Shown one piece after another: positions 9,444 through 19,048 of a stretch of DNA of 64,000 nucleotides (its first letter is position 1; each line of letters begins with the position of its first letter). The notes below the pieces were generated by a model. The model did not search any database and was not told where the DNA came from. It was given only the letters and a program-made list of their open reading frames with translations. Both the position numbers and the translations under genes were made by a program. The stretch is from Tissierellales bacterium (GTDB lineage Bacteria > Bacillota > Clostridia > Tissierellales > Tissierellaceae): the NCBI GenBank assembly GCA_030146705.1, contig JASLBE010000060.1, positions 1-64,000 of the forward strand, given 5' to 3'.

Positions 9444-10547
9444 CTAGTCAACTAGGTCAATTTTTTCTTTTATTCCCTTTTCAATTTCATAAAGCCTGTC
9501 CCTATCTCTTTCAGTAACAAAACTTATGGCAACCCCTTCATTTCCTATCCTACCAGTTCTTCCAATCCTATGGATATAAGAATCAGTATCATGGGGCATA
9601 TCAAAGTTTACAACATGGGTTACCCCCTCTACATCTATCCCCCTTGCTGCTACATCAGTAGAAACAAGGATTTGTAGGTCTGCAGATTTAAATTTTTTCA
9701 TAACCTGGTTTCTCTTATTTTGAGAAAGGTCTCCATGGAGTTCACCAACATTATATTTACCTTGCTGTAGCTTATTATAAACCTTAGTTACCCCATCTTT
9801 GGTCCTACAAAATACCATCATTAAAAATGGGTTTTCCCTATCTATTATTTCCATAAGCCTGGTAATTTTTTCTTCTGGCCTAGTCCTTATCCCAACTTGC
9901 TTAATATTATCCAAGGTAACCTTTTCTGACTTAATATCTATATGGACAGGTTTTTTCATAAACCTCCTACCAATATTTCTAACCTGGTCAGAAATGGTTG
10001 CAGAAAATAACATAGTTTGCCTAGACTTTGGTATGGAGAAAATTATATCCTCTAAGTCCTTGCCAAAGCCCATAGTTATCATCTCATCTGCCTCATCTAG
10101 GACCAAGTAGTTTATGGCCCCTAGGTTCATAGTTCCCCTTTTCATATGGTCTATAAGCCTACCAGGTGTAGCTATTATTAACTGCATACCCCTTTTAAGT
10201 TTCTTAACCTGTTTTTCAACATCCTGCCCACCATAGCAGGCAAGTATATTTAGGTCCATATCCTTGGTTAAACTTTTTGCCTCTTCTGTTATTTGAAGGG
10301 CCAATTCCCTTGTAGGGGTTAAGATTAAAGCTTGGGGAAAGTTTTTTCCCGTATCTATATTTTGGACAACTGGCAGTAAAAAAGCCAAAGTTTTTCCCGT
10401 TCCTGTTTGAGCCTTGGCTATAAGGTCCTTCCCTCCTAAAATAGTTGGGATAGATTCACTTTGAACCGGAGTTGGTTTAACTATCCCAACCCTCTTTAAC
10501 CTATCTTCATACTTTTTTTCAATTCCTAAGTTTGTAAAATTACCCAT
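9444..10547 (-). CDS. Minimal DEAD-box RNA helicase
   Basis: 367 residues with the complete core: Q motif (PTPVQSE), motif I AQTGTGKT (about 46-53), Ia PTRELALQ, TPGRLIDH, II DEAD, III SAT, IV-VI including RGIDVEGV and HRIGRTGR. It stops right after motif VI, with none of the C-terminal RNA-binding extensions that mark DbpA or CshA, so it is a core-only helicase and a specific symbol is not justified. It acts in RNA unwinding (ribosome assembly or mRNA decay are usual roles). It starts 14 bases after the TtcA-like gene and probably shares its transcript. Confidence 0.9.
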   Translation of the reverse strand: MGNFTNLGIEKKYEDRLKRVGIVKPTPVQSESIPTILGGKDLIAKAQTGTGKTLAFLLPVVQNIDTGKNFPQALILTPTRELALQITEEAKSLTKDMDLNILACYGGQDVEKQVKKLKRGMQLIIATPGRLIDHMKRGTMNLGAINYLVLDEADEMITMGFGKDLEDIIFSIPKSRQTMLFSATISDQVRNIGRRFMKKPVHIDIKSEKVTLDNIKQVGIRTRPEEKITRLMEIIDRENPFLMMVFCRTKDGVTKVYNKLQQGKYNVGELHGDLSQNKRNQVMKKFKSADLQILVSTDVAARGIDVEGVTHVVNFDMPHDTDSYIHRIGRTGRIGNEGVAISFVTERDRDRLYEIEKGIKEKIDLVD

Positions 10548-10561
10548 CTTATCTCCTCTTT

Positions 10562-11410
10562 CTAATATTCATCTAAAAAGGAATGCCTTCCATCTTGGTC
10601 TTTCCAACCTATTATCCCCCCTAGGTCAACATTTTGCCCAGACCTAAAAATAGACATCTTAACATTATGGAAGTCTCCTTCTAAATTTTTTATCAAGTCC
10701 TTTATTTCTTTTCTCTTACTACTAATCTTGCCTGCAGATACTGTACAAGCACAATCTAGGGCTTGTAGCTCTGTATAGTTCATAAATCTTATAATGTCTT
10801 CCTCATGAATATAGTAAAGGGGCCTAATAATTTCCATATTCTCAAAGTTATCAGATTTTAATTTGGGCATCATAGTCTTATAGTTACCAGCACACAAAAC
10901 ATTTAACATTATAGTCTCAATAACATCATCAAAATGATGACCAAGGGCTAGTTTGTTACAGCCTAGTTCCTCAGCCTTACTATATAGAAAGCCCCTCCTC
11001 ATCCTGGCACACATATAGCAGGGGTTTTCCTTGGCCAAGTTTTCTGCCACCTTAAAAACATCAGAATCATATACCTTAACTGGTATTTCTAAGTGCTTGC
11101 AATTATATTCTAAAAGGTCCCTAACCTCTTTAGTATAGCCTGGATCCATAGCAATAAACTCCAGCTCAAAGTTTTTTCTCCCATACCTTTGGAGCTCCTG
11201 AAAAAGTTTTGCCAAAAGTAGACTATCCTTACCACCAGATATGGCAATTGCTATCCTATCTCCAGGACTTATCATTTCGTACTCCTTTATCCCCTTGATG
11301 AACCTGGCCCATATATGTTTTCTATACCTTTTTATAAGGCTTTTTTCTATTAGGCCTATATCTATTCCCTTGGAAAAGTTTCCACCTAGATTTTTATTTT
11401 CTCCTAACAT
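10562..11410 (-). CDS. TtcA/TilS-family tRNA thiolase (PP-loop ATPase)
   Basis: 282 residues. A PP-loop (SGGKDS at 58-63) and the 'LALGHHFDDVIET' segment place it in the TtcA family. Cysteines in CYMC and later LDCAC fit the iron-sulfur cluster and thiolation sites of TtcA-type enzymes, which put sulfur on tRNA cytidine-32. Many anaerobes carry such paralogues with unproven targets. The N-terminus (about 30 residues before the conserved part) is long, so the true start could be a little downstream. It is upstream of the helicase gene by 14 bases. The sulfur source would be cysteine desulfurase elsewhere in the genome. Confidence 0.8.
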   Translation of the reverse strand: MLGENKNLGGNFSKGIDIGLIEKSLIKRYRKHIWARFIKGIKEYEMISPGDRIAIAISGGKDSLLLAKLFQELQRYGRKNFELEFIAMDPGYTKEVRDLLEYNCKHLEIPVKVYDSDVFKVAENLAKENPCYMCARMRRGFLYSKAEELGCNKLALGHHFDDVIETIMLNVLCAGNYKTMMPKLKSDNFENMEIIRPLYYIHEEDIIRFMNYTELQALDCACTVSAGKISSKRKEIKDLIKNLEGDFHNVKMSIFRSGQNVDLGGIIGWKDQDGRHSFLDEY

Positions 11411-11513
11411 TTATATCACTCCACAAAATTACTCCCATCACTAGTATTATATATTATCATATTTAACCAGGTTTCTACATTGTTAATTTTAACTAGGTTA
11501 AATTTTTTAAAAT

Positions 11514-11543
11514 AAAACCAGGTGGACTAGTCCACCTGGTTTT
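11514..11543. terminator. Bidirectional intrinsic terminator
   Basis: Perfect inverted repeat, AAAACCAGGTGGA with a CTAG loop and its complement. It serves the minus-strand permease ending at 11561. Confidence 0.85.
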
Positions 11544-11560
11544 ATAAAATACAAATTAAA

Positions 11561-12895
11561 TTAGTTCCCCTCACAAAGAGTCCTGCTTACAACAGCCTTG
11601 TAAAATCCTAAACCTAAAAGTATCCAAACCCCAAGAGCTATAACAGATTCCTTCCCTAGACTAGCTGGGGACATAGGAACTAGTAAAAGTAAAATAAAGC
11701 TTATGGATATGACCATACCAAAAAAGGAATAGGTCCTACCAGATTTTTCCTCCTGGATTCCATAGGATATATAGGAAACATAAAAATAGGCTATGGCTGC
11801 CCCAACTGAAGCCATATCTACTATCCAAAGGATAACCTCCCTGCCAAACCAAGGGGCTATTAAACTTATCACTGTTAAAAACTTTATAGTATTATGGTAG
11901 ACCCTCTCAGTATTTAACTCACTAAACTTACTAGGTAAGACCCCATACTTGGCCATTGCCCCCATTAGTTTTGAGGTGGATAGCATAAACCCATTTATCC
12001 CACTAGTTACAGCCCCTAACAAGGCCACAACTAGGCAGACAAATCCGACCCTACCTAGGTTGGTAAAAACTGCTGTTCCCAGGGCCCACTCCAAACTACT
12101 GGCCTCACTTGGACTTAGCCCAAGTGCTGTTGAAATATTTAAAAGATTATACATTAAGCTGGCAAGTAACAGGGAAAATATTGCTATCCTTGAAGCTTTT
12201 TTAGGAGGAAAGTTGAACTCCTCACTTACCTGGGGAATTGCATCAAAGCCTACAAAGATGAAGGGAGCTATGGCTAGGACCTTGGCAATTTCTGATAGTT
12301 TAAACCTATAGTTAACCAGGTAGTTGTTGGCAAATTCAAGCTTATCACTATTAATAACCATACCTATAAAAACTACAAAAACCATAGAAACTAAGGCTAT
12401 AATTATTAGGTTTTGAGTCCTACTAGTTTCCCTTATGCCGGCTATATTAATCTTGGCAAAAATTAAGACTATTAAAGAAGAGGTTATGACCTCTCCCAAG
12501 TAAACATCATAGCCCGCCACTTGGTAAAGATAACCAAATTCTAAAACCGGACCCACTAGTTTCTTTATTACTAGGGGAAAGGCCGTACTATTTAAGGGCA
12601 CCATTGTTAAATAGGCTAGGAGTAAGGCCCAACCCACAACAAACCCATGTTTTTTTCCTAAAAAATTATAGGTGTAGGTAAACTCCCCACCATCATCCTT
12701 CAGGTGGACCAACATTACCCTATAGCTTCTTTCTATTATCATTATCCCAAAGGCTCCTAAAAATAAGCCTATACATGTATTTATTACTCCTGATTCTTTT
12801 AAAAACTTGGTCCCTGGTAGCATAAAGGAACCCCAGCCAATTATAGAACCTAGGACTATTGCAAATACATCTACCTCTCTTAACTTTCCCTTCAT
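11561..12895 (-). CDS. APC-superfamily amino acid permease
   Basis: 444 residues, about twelve hydrophobic segments. The N-terminus 'VFAIVLGSIIGWGSFMLPG' carries the unwound-helix Gly motif of the APC family, and 'APFIFVGFDAIPQVSEE' is the usual TM6 signature. It imports or exchanges an amino acid or related compound; the substrate cannot be deduced. It is a single gene with its own terminators on both sides. No Arg- or Lys-specific motif is evident. Confidence 0.85.
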   Translation of the reverse strand: MKGKLREVDVFAIVLGSIIGWGSFMLPGTKFLKESGVINTCIGLFLGAFGIMIIERSYRVMLVHLKDDGGEFTYTYNFLGKKHGFVVGWALLLAYLTMVPLNSTAFPLVIKKLVGPVLEFGYLYQVAGYDVYLGEVITSSLIVLIFAKINIAGIRETSRTQNLIIIALVSMVFVVFIGMVINSDKLEFANNYLVNYRFKLSEIAKVLAIAPFIFVGFDAIPQVSEEFNFPPKKASRIAIFSLLLASLMYNLLNISTALGLSPSEASSLEWALGTAVFTNLGRVGFVCLVVALLGAVTSGINGFMLSTSKLMGAMAKYGVLPSKFSELNTERVYHNTIKFLTVISLIAPWFGREVILWIVDMASVGAAIAYFYVSYISYGIQEEKSGRTYSFFGMVISISFILLLLVPMSPASLGKESVIALGVWILLGLGFYKAVVSRTLCEGN

Positions 12896-12912
12896 ATTTT
12901 CACCCTTCTTTT

Positions 12913-12943
12913 AAAAATAGGCTATGGTTTATAGCCTATTTTT
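12913..12943 (-). terminator. Intrinsic terminator of the first CoADR gene
   Basis: Perfect 13-bp stem AAAAATAGGCTAT/ATAGCCTATTTTT with a 5-nt loop, two bases past the stop at 12945. Confidence 0.85.
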
Positions 12944-12944
12944 C

Positions 12945-14645
12945 TTATTCAAAGTTATAATCTGTTAAAATTGGTTTCCTGCCTGTTGTCTTATCGTTAA
13001 AGTATTCATAGTAGGATATGCCTAAGAAGGAACCAGATATATTAGTAACATCATCATAGCCCAATTGTTGTAAGGCTTTTATTACATAATAACTGTTCTG
13101 TGCACTCCTACAGTGAACATAGATTGGCCTGTCTTTTGGTATCTCATCTAGCCTGTCCCTAAATTCACTCATAGGAATATTTACAGAATTTATTAAATGT
13201 CCTTTTTCATACATATCCCTTTCTCTTACATCCATAATAAAGGCATCTTTTTCAACCAGGTCCCTAGCCTCTGTAACCTTAACTTGGTCAAACTCCTTAT
13301 TTAATATATTAAGACCTGCCAAACCTCCATGGTTTACTACATCTTTTGCAGTACCAAATGGTGGCGCATAGGTTAACTCCAAGTCTGCTAAGTCGTGTAG
13401 ACTACCATCAAAATGAATTGCCGTTGCAATAACATCTATCCTCTTATCTACATTTCCCTTACCAATAGCTTGGGCTCCTAAAATCCTTCCCGTTGGTTTT
13501 TCAAAAATAATCTTTAAGTGCATTGGTTCAGTGTCTGGCATAATTGAAACCCTATCATAAGGAATAACCGTAACCGTATCATAGTCTATATCAAAGCCAG
13601 TAGCCTTTATAAGACCTTCATTTAAACCAGTAGAAGCAGCATTCATATCAAAGATTTTTATAACAGAGGAACCAATAACTCCCCTATTCCTAACTTCCTT
13701 TCCATATATATGGTTGGCAACTGACCTAGCCTGTTTTTGAGCTGGTCCTGCAAGGGCCAACCTACTTTGTTGGTGAAGAAGTTTATTCCAAACCTCAATA
13801 GCATCCCCTACGGCATAAATATCCTTATCACTTGTTTGATAGTTAATATCTACTTTTATGGCACCAGTCTTACCTAGTTCAAGACCAGCATCCTTAGCCA
13901 ACTTAGTGTCTGGTTTCACCCCTATGGCCATAACAACAACATCTGATGCAACTTTTTTCCCAGACCCTAAAACAACTGTATTTTCTTCAAACTTCTCAAC
14001 CTTATCTCCAACTATTAGGTCTATTCCATTATCATAAAGTTCCTTGTGGAGTATTTGGACCATATCATAGTCAAAAGGCTTCATTATTTGGTCCATAGCC
14101 TCTATAAGAGTAACATCATAGCCTGCCATCTTTAAGTTTTCTGCAACCTCTACCCCTATGAAACCTCCACCAATAATAGTTGCTTTTTTAACATCCTTCC
14201 TAGTTATAAAATCCTTTATCTTAACTATGTCTGGTACATTCCTAACTGTAAATAAGTTTACCTTGTCCATACCTTCAAAAGGTGGAACTATTGGAGAAGC
14301 TCCTGGAGATAGGACTAATTTGTCATAAGATTCTTTGTAGCTTTCCCCTGTTATTAAGTTTTTAATTTCAACTTCCTTGTTTTCTTTGTCTATAGAAACA
14401 ACCTCATTGTTTACTATTGCATCTATCTTATATTCCTTCCTAAATCTTTCTGGTGTTAAAAGTACAAGGTCTTCATCGTTTGCAACCTCACCACTTAAAT
14501 GGTAGGGTAGGGCACAGTTTGAAAATGATACATGGGGTCCCTTTTCAAACATTTTTATCTCTGCAAATTCATCTAACCTTCTAATCCTAGCAGCAGTTGA
14601 AGCTCCACCTGCAACTCCACCCACTATTAATATTTTTTTACTCAT
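12945..14645 (-). CDS. CoA-disulfide/persulfide reductase-rhodanese fusion, copy 1
   Basis: 566 residues: FAD-binding GGVAGGAS at the N-terminus, redox-active Cys44 in FSNCALPY, a second nucleotide site (IIGGGFIGVEVAENL), the dimerisation domain, and a C-terminal rhodanese domain (about 460-550) with its Cys in VHCRSAQNS. This is the CoADR-RHD / NADH-dependent persulfide reductase architecture, which reduces CoA-disulfide, CoA-persulfide or polysulfide with NAD(P)H. The rhodanese loop (CRSAQN) differs from the CxxGxR type. It is divergent from lysR with an inverted-repeat operator between, so LysR control is likely. A second copy lies at 17351. Confidence 0.88.
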   Translation of the reverse strand: MSKKILIVGGVAGGASTAARIRRLDEFAEIKMFEKGPHVSFSNCALPYHLSGEVANDEDLVLLTPERFRKEYKIDAIVNNEVVSIDKENKEVEIKNLITGESYKESYDKLVLSPGASPIVPPFEGMDKVNLFTVRNVPDIVKIKDFITRKDVKKATIIGGGFIGVEVAENLKMAGYDVTLIEAMDQIMKPFDYDMVQILHKELYDNGIDLIVGDKVEKFEENTVVLGSGKKVASDVVVMAIGVKPDTKLAKDAGLELGKTGAIKVDINYQTSDKDIYAVGDAIEVWNKLLHQQSRLALAGPAQKQARSVANHIYGKEVRNRGVIGSSVIKIFDMNAASTGLNEGLIKATGFDIDYDTVTVIPYDRVSIMPDTEPMHLKIIFEKPTGRILGAQAIGKGNVDKRIDVIATAIHFDGSLHDLADLELTYAPPFGTAKDVVNHGGLAGLNILNKEFDQVKVTEARDLVEKDAFIMDVRERDMYEKGHLINSVNIPMSEFRDRLDEIPKDRPIYVHCRSAQNSYYVIKALQQLGYDDVTNISGSFLGISYYEYFNDKTTGRKPILTDYNFE

Positions 14646-14688
14646 TTACAATTTCCCCCTTAAATTTTTTAAAAAAGTTTATGTTAGA

Positions 14689-14734
14689 ATGTATGGGATA
14701 TAATAATAAGGTACAGACAATATATCCTATACAT
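14689..14734. promoter_or_regulatory. Inverted-repeat operator, probable LysR-type binding site
   Basis: Left arm ATGTATGGGATATA (14689-14702) and right arm TATATCCTATACAT (14721-14734) are complementary at 13 of 14 positions around an 18-nt spacer. It lies between the divergent CoADR gene (start 44 bases away) and lysR (start 53 bases away), the standard place for autoregulated LysR control. Binding is inferred. Confidence 0.65.
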
Positions 14735-14787
14735 AATTGCTAGCTAAACAACTTAAAATATAACCCAATAATAAGGACGTGATTACA

Positions 14788-15693
14788 ATGAACTTAGACT
14801 ATTTGAAGTCATTTTTCGTAATTGTTGAATCAAATAGCATATCTAAGGCCGCAAGAAAACTACATTTAACCCAGCCTGGTTTAAGTATGCAACTTCAAAA
14901 TCTTGAAAATGAAATTGGTGCCCAGCTCCTAATTAGGAGTAACAAGGGTGTAAGGCTAACCAAGGAAGGTAAGGTAGTTTTTGACCAAACTAAAGCAATC
15001 CTAGCAATAGAGCAAAATATGCTCAAGTCTGTTAGAGAAATACAAGCTGATAAGCGTATCCTAAATATTCATTCTTGTAAAAGTTTCGGTCATTTCATTC
15101 TTCCAGAATTACTAATAGAATTTAAATTAGAAAATCCAGGCTTAAAAGTAAACCTTCAAACAAATAGCACCTGTGACATAGTTAAAAGCTTTATGAGCCA
15201 TGAAATTAATATAGCCATTATTACAGATGAACATAATTATGATGACATTACATCCTATCCCTTAATGAAGGACCATCTTGTCTTGGTTACAAATAAGGAT
15301 AATGTAAAAGATAGCATCTCCTTAAAAGACCTTAGGCAAATCCCCCTAATAATTAGGGACGACTCCTCTTGTACTAGACTTCTTCTAGATGATTTTATTG
15401 AGCCTTATGGCTTGGATTTAAATCATTTAAACATCTTACTTTCAACTAATTCTTTAGAAACTATAAAATCTACTATAATGACCAGTGGCGGCTACTCTTT
15501 TTTACCTAAGCTATTTATACACGACCAGCTGGAATCTGGAGAATTAAAAGAAGTTAAAACTCCTATTGATACCAGTTTTTATTACTACTTGGCTGTTAGG
15601 AATAACTCAACCCTATCTGAATATGAGGCCAACTTTAAAGACTTCATACTAGCCAAGGACTTTAATAAATATATATTGAAATATAAGCTGTAA
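14788..15693 (+). CDS. LysR-family transcriptional regulator
   Basis: About 301 residues: N-terminal winged HTH (SISKAARKLHLTQPGLSMQL) and a LysR substrate-binding domain from about residue 90. I chose the ATG at 14788; AAGGA at 14773-14777 is too close to the GTG at 14779 to serve it. It is divergent from CoADR copy 1 and flanked on the other side by the YeeE-type transporter, so it most likely senses a sulfur compound such as thiosulfate, persulfide or O-acetylserine and controls this locus. The ligand is not deducible. Confidence 0.88.
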   Translation: MNLDYLKSFFVIVESNSISKAARKLHLTQPGLSMQLQNLENEIGAQLLIRSNKGVRLTKEGKVVFDQTKAILAIEQNMLKSVREIQADKRILNIHSCKSFGHFILPELLIEFKLENPGLKVNLQTNSTCDIVKSFMSHEINIAIITDEHNYDDITSYPLMKDHLVLVTNKDNVKDSISLKDLRQIPLIIRDDSSCTRLLLDDFIEPYGLDLNHLNILLSTNSLETIKSTIMTSGGYSFLPKLFIHDQLESGELKEVKTPIDTSFYYYLAVRNNSTLSEYEANFKDFILAKDFNKYILKYKL

Positions 15694-15720
15694 GTGGCAA
15701 GTCCACTTACAGTTTTTTTT
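15688..15720 (+). terminator. Intrinsic terminator of lysR
   Basis: Stem CTGTAAGTGG/CCACTTACAG with a 5-nt loop followed by eight T. It includes the lysR stop region. Confidence 0.9.
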
Positions 15721-15728
15721 ACCTATAA

Positions 15729-17015
15729 TTATTTTTTTATCCCCCTATCAGGTAGGATGTTTACCTTACCTTCAAAAAGATTTAAAGAAATTATCCCTCC
15801 AACTATTAAAGAAACCATAAATACCCAACCTGAAAGTGAAAAGTTAGATATGCCTGAATATAGGGCGCCAACATTACAGCCACCTGCTATTTTTGCCCCT
15901 ATTCCCATTAGGGTTCCTCCTAGGGCATAGTAGAAAGTATCCCTTAATTTAAAGTCAAAGTTAAATTTAAACCTGCCTGAAAGTAACATAGCTATTGTTG
16001 CCCCAAGTATAATCCCAATGTTTCTAACAGAAACTGAATTATTTAGTAGGCCTGACCTAACTGTTTCAAGAGCCCCTTGGAAGGCTTCTCCCTTTGGTGC
16101 CAGTCCAATTTTATCTAGCCCCCAAAGCCCCAATAGTGTATAGGGTCCTGATGCTCCCCAACTGCCACCAGTAGTGTTTATAATAAATACAAACATCATT
16201 GCTATTAAAACCCCACCTGTTAAAAAGGACCATCTTTCTACAAATATCTTCCTAAATCCTTTAGAAGTAAAAATACTATCTATTTCAGCTGGGTCTACAA
16301 TTTCTTCACTTGCTTCCCAAACCTCTTCCTTAACTGTTCCAGACTTTCTCCTCTTGCCTTCATAACTTTGCACTATGGCAAAAAGTACTAAAAGACCTAG
16401 GGCAGATATAATAACTGATCCCAAGTAGCCAAACTTATCTGGTAGGTAAAGGGTAATTCCTTCAACCTTACCAGGTCCACTAGTGTTCCACCAAGGTAGT
16501 AGTCCATGGCCTATGATTCCACCAATACAGAAAAATAAGGTTGATATCCAAGCCCTTCCTTCCCCTTCACCAGAGTCTGTTAAGGTTCCTGAAGCACATC
16601 CTCCGCCTAGGATCATCCCAAAACCAAAAAGAAGTCCTCCAAAGATTTTTGAAAGATCGGCTGGGGATACAAAAGAGCTTCCTGGTATTACAGCATCTCC
16701 TTCAGCTGCCCTAAAGGCTACAACTGCTCCCTTTGAAAAAGCTCCATAGTGGACACCTGCAGCCCCTATTATGGAAATTAAAAACATTACTAATAGGGCC
16801 CTACTAAGGCTAGCTTCACCCGTTATAAAAATCCTCTTTACCCCTCCGGCAAACCCATACCTAGATCTTGAAAGTATGTAGCCTAGAGCAAGTCCTGTTA
16901 TTAAAAATAATTTTAAATTGCCCTCTCTTGTATCCAAGTGGTTGGCAAAAAACATCATTAAAACAATAAGTATTAGTCCCAGTATAAATTGTCTTTTTTG
17001 TCTACTAGTCTTCAT
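15729..17015 (-). CDS. YeeE/YedE-family sulfur compound (thiosulfate) transporter
   Basis: About 428 residues with ten or more hydrophobic segments and two pseudo-repeats. The motifs GGGCASGTLTDSGEG and 'GAKIAGGCNVGALYSG' carry the conserved cysteines that relay thiosulfate through YeeE/TsuA-type channels. Start ATG 17015 is preceded by AGGAG; an upstream GTG at 17033 has no good site. It sits between lysR and CoADR copy 2 on the minus strand, so a role in importing thiosulfate or another sulfane-sulfur compound for the rhodanese-reductase enzymes is a sensible inference. Both halves are fused in one chain. Confidence 0.85.
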   Translation of the reverse strand: MKTSRQKRQFILGLILIVLMMFFANHLDTREGNLKLFLITGLALGYILSRSRYGFAGGVKRIFITGEASLSRALLVMFLISIIGAAGVHYGAFSKGAVVAFRAAEGDAVIPGSSFVSPADLSKIFGGLLFGFGMILGGGCASGTLTDSGEGEGRAWISTLFFCIGGIIGHGLLPWWNTSGPGKVEGITLYLPDKFGYLGSVIISALGLLVLFAIVQSYEGKRRKSGTVKEEVWEASEEIVDPAEIDSIFTSKGFRKIFVERWSFLTGGVLIAMMFVFIINTTGGSWGASGPYTLLGLWGLDKIGLAPKGEAFQGALETVRSGLLNNSVSVRNIGIILGATIAMLLSGRFKFNFDFKLRDTFYYALGGTLMGIGAKIAGGCNVGALYSGISNFSLSGWVFMVSLIVGGIISLNLFEGKVNILPDRGIKK

Positions 17016-17350
17016 TTTTATCACTCCTATCACTTTGTTAAAAATATAATTATCTTCCCCATGACAGTATAAAAGAAAATAAATATTACAGTCATTTGAT
17101 GTGATTTCATAATATTATACTTTTTTGGCTTTGCATAATAATATTAACTTATGCTATATAACTACAACTTATAAACCCTCTTTAAACCACTAAACTATCC
17201 ACTTTAACTTTGTATATTTTTAATCAAAGTCACCGGAAAACAAAAAATACCACTAGCTAAATTAAAAAATAAAAAAAGAAGAACCCTTAATTTTAGGTTC
17301 TTCTTCTAATATTTAAATTAATTAAATCCTATGGCTCCTATAAATTATTC
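17016..17350. other. Non-coding gap with terminator and possible regulatory motif
   Basis: About 335 bases without a gene. It holds the CoADR-2 terminator (17276-17305), the upstream region of the YeeE-type transporter, and a TTTGCATAATAATATT element (17130-17145) that recurs exactly upstream of CoADR copy 2 at 19212-19227. GCATAA...TTATGC (17133-17154) is an inverted repeat overlapping it. Confidence 0.5.
17276..17305 (-). terminator. Intrinsic terminator of the second CoADR gene
   Basis: Stem AAGAAGAACC/GGTTCTTCTT; on the minus strand it is followed by a run of T. It lies 45 bases past the stop at 17351. Confidence 0.8.
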
Positions 17351-19048
17351 TTATGGCATCTCCCACATATAACCTGTAATTATTTGCTCTTGGTCTGTAG
17401 TCTTATTCCTAAAGTATTCATAATTAGATAGGGCTATAAATCCTCCTGCTATATTGTATAAATTATCATAACCCTTTTGTTGTAGGGCTAAGATTGCATT
17501 ATAACTTTGTTTACTAACTCCACAATGAACATAAACTGGCCTGTCTTTAGGTATTTCATCCATCCTGTCCCTAAATTCTCCTAGGGGAATATTTATAGCC
17601 CCCTTAATATGGCCTGCTTGGTAGCCTGCTGCCCCCCTCATATCTATTATGAAGGCTTCATTTTCAACAAGCTCCCTAACCTTAGTAACTGGAACTTGTT
17701 TAAAGACATTTTCAAGTATATTAAGCCCAACAAGTCCTGCTAGGTTGGCTACATCATTAGCAGCTCCAAAAGGAGGTGCATAGGCAAGTTCTAAATCTTT
17801 TAAGTCTTCTAGGTTTCCATCAGTCTTAATTAGGGTTGCAATAACATCTATCCTCTTGTCTACATTTCCCCTACCAATAGCTTGGGCCCCTAGAATTCTT
17901 CCACTTGGCCTTTCAAATATAAGTTTTAAATCCAGCATCTCACTATCTGGCATAGCTCCAATCTTGTCCCTAGCTGGTACTCTTACAACATCATATTCCA
18001 TATCTAGGTCTTTTAACATTTTTTCATTTAAACCAGTAGAAGCAGCATTCATACTGAATATTTTTACTGCTGAAGTTCCAATAACTCCCTGGCTCCTTAC
18101 TGGCCTACCATTAATATGGTCAGCCACTGACCTAGCTTGGGTATAAGCTGGACCAGCCAAGGCAAGCCTTGTTTTCCTATGGGAAAGTTTATGGTAAACT
18201 TCAATAGCATCTCCTATGGCATATATGTCCTTATCATTTGTTAGGTAGTTATGGTCAACCTTTATAGACCTAGTTTCCCCTATTTCCAGTCCAGCTTCTT
18301 CTGCCAAACTAGTTTCTGGCCTAACACCTATAGCTAGAACTACTGCATCAGCCTTGATTTTTTTACCAGATCCTAAAACAACTGTTTTTTCTTCAAACCT
18401 ATCTACTGGGTCTCCTAGTAAAAGGTCTATACCATTGTCATAAATTTCCTTATGAAGAGTTTGAACCATATCGTAGTCAAATGGTTGCATAACTTGGTCC
18501 ATAGCCTCTATTAGGGTTACATTAAATCCTGCCTCTTTAAGGTTTTCTGCAACCTCTATTCCTATAAAGCCTCCACCAATAACTGAAATATCATTCTTAC
18601 CCATCATAATAGAGTCTTTCAATTTCACTATGTCTTCAACATTCCTAACAGTGAAAATATCCAGCTTGTCCATACCCTCAAAAGGTGGTACAACTGGTTG
18701 TGCTCCTGGTGATAAAACTAGTTTATCATAGGACTCTAAGTAAGTTTCTCCCGTCTTTAGGTTTTTAACCTCTACCTGCTTATTTTCCCTATCAATTTTT
18801 GTCACTTCATTATAGACTCTTGCTTCTATTCTGAACTCATTGTATAGTTTTTCTGGGTTCATTATGACTAATTTTTCTTCACTTTCAACTGTATCACTTA
18901 GAAAATATGGTAATGCACAGTTGGAAAAGGATATATCCCTTCCCTTTTCAAACATAATTATTTCTGCATCCTCATCTAGTCTTCTAGCACGAACGGAAAC
19001 AGTAGCTCCACCAGCTACCCCTCCTACAACTAATATCTTTTTACCCAT
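17351..19048 (-). CDS. CoA-disulfide/persulfide reductase-rhodanese fusion, copy 2
   Basis: 565 residues with the same layout as copy 1: GGVAGGAT at the N-terminus, Cys44 in FSNCALPY, NAD site VIGGGFIGIEVAENL, and a rhodanese domain with VHCGVSKQS. The two copies are alike along their whole length but clearly divergent, so the duplication is not recent. The rhodanese loops differ (CGVSKQ here, CRSAQN there), which may mean different sulfur acceptors. It is a single gene with its own terminator, separated from the YeeE-type transporter by 335 bases. Confidence 0.88.
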   Translation of the reverse strand: MGKKILVVGGVAGGATVSVRARRLDEDAEIIMFEKGRDISFSNCALPYFLSDTVESEEKLVIMNPEKLYNEFRIEARVYNEVTKIDRENKQVEVKNLKTGETYLESYDKLVLSPGAQPVVPPFEGMDKLDIFTVRNVEDIVKLKDSIMMGKNDISVIGGGFIGIEVAENLKEAGFNVTLIEAMDQVMQPFDYDMVQTLHKEIYDNGIDLLLGDPVDRFEEKTVVLGSGKKIKADAVVLAIGVRPETSLAEEAGLEIGETRSIKVDHNYLTNDKDIYAIGDAIEVYHKLSHRKTRLALAGPAYTQARSVADHINGRPVRSQGVIGTSAVKIFSMNAASTGLNEKMLKDLDMEYDVVRVPARDKIGAMPDSEMLDLKLIFERPSGRILGAQAIGRGNVDKRIDVIATLIKTDGNLEDLKDLELAYAPPFGAANDVANLAGLVGLNILENVFKQVPVTKVRELVENEAFIIDMRGAAGYQAGHIKGAINIPLGEFRDRMDEIPKDRPVYVHCGVSKQSYNAILALQQKGYDNLYNIAGGFIALSNYEYFRNKTTDQEQIITGYMWEMP

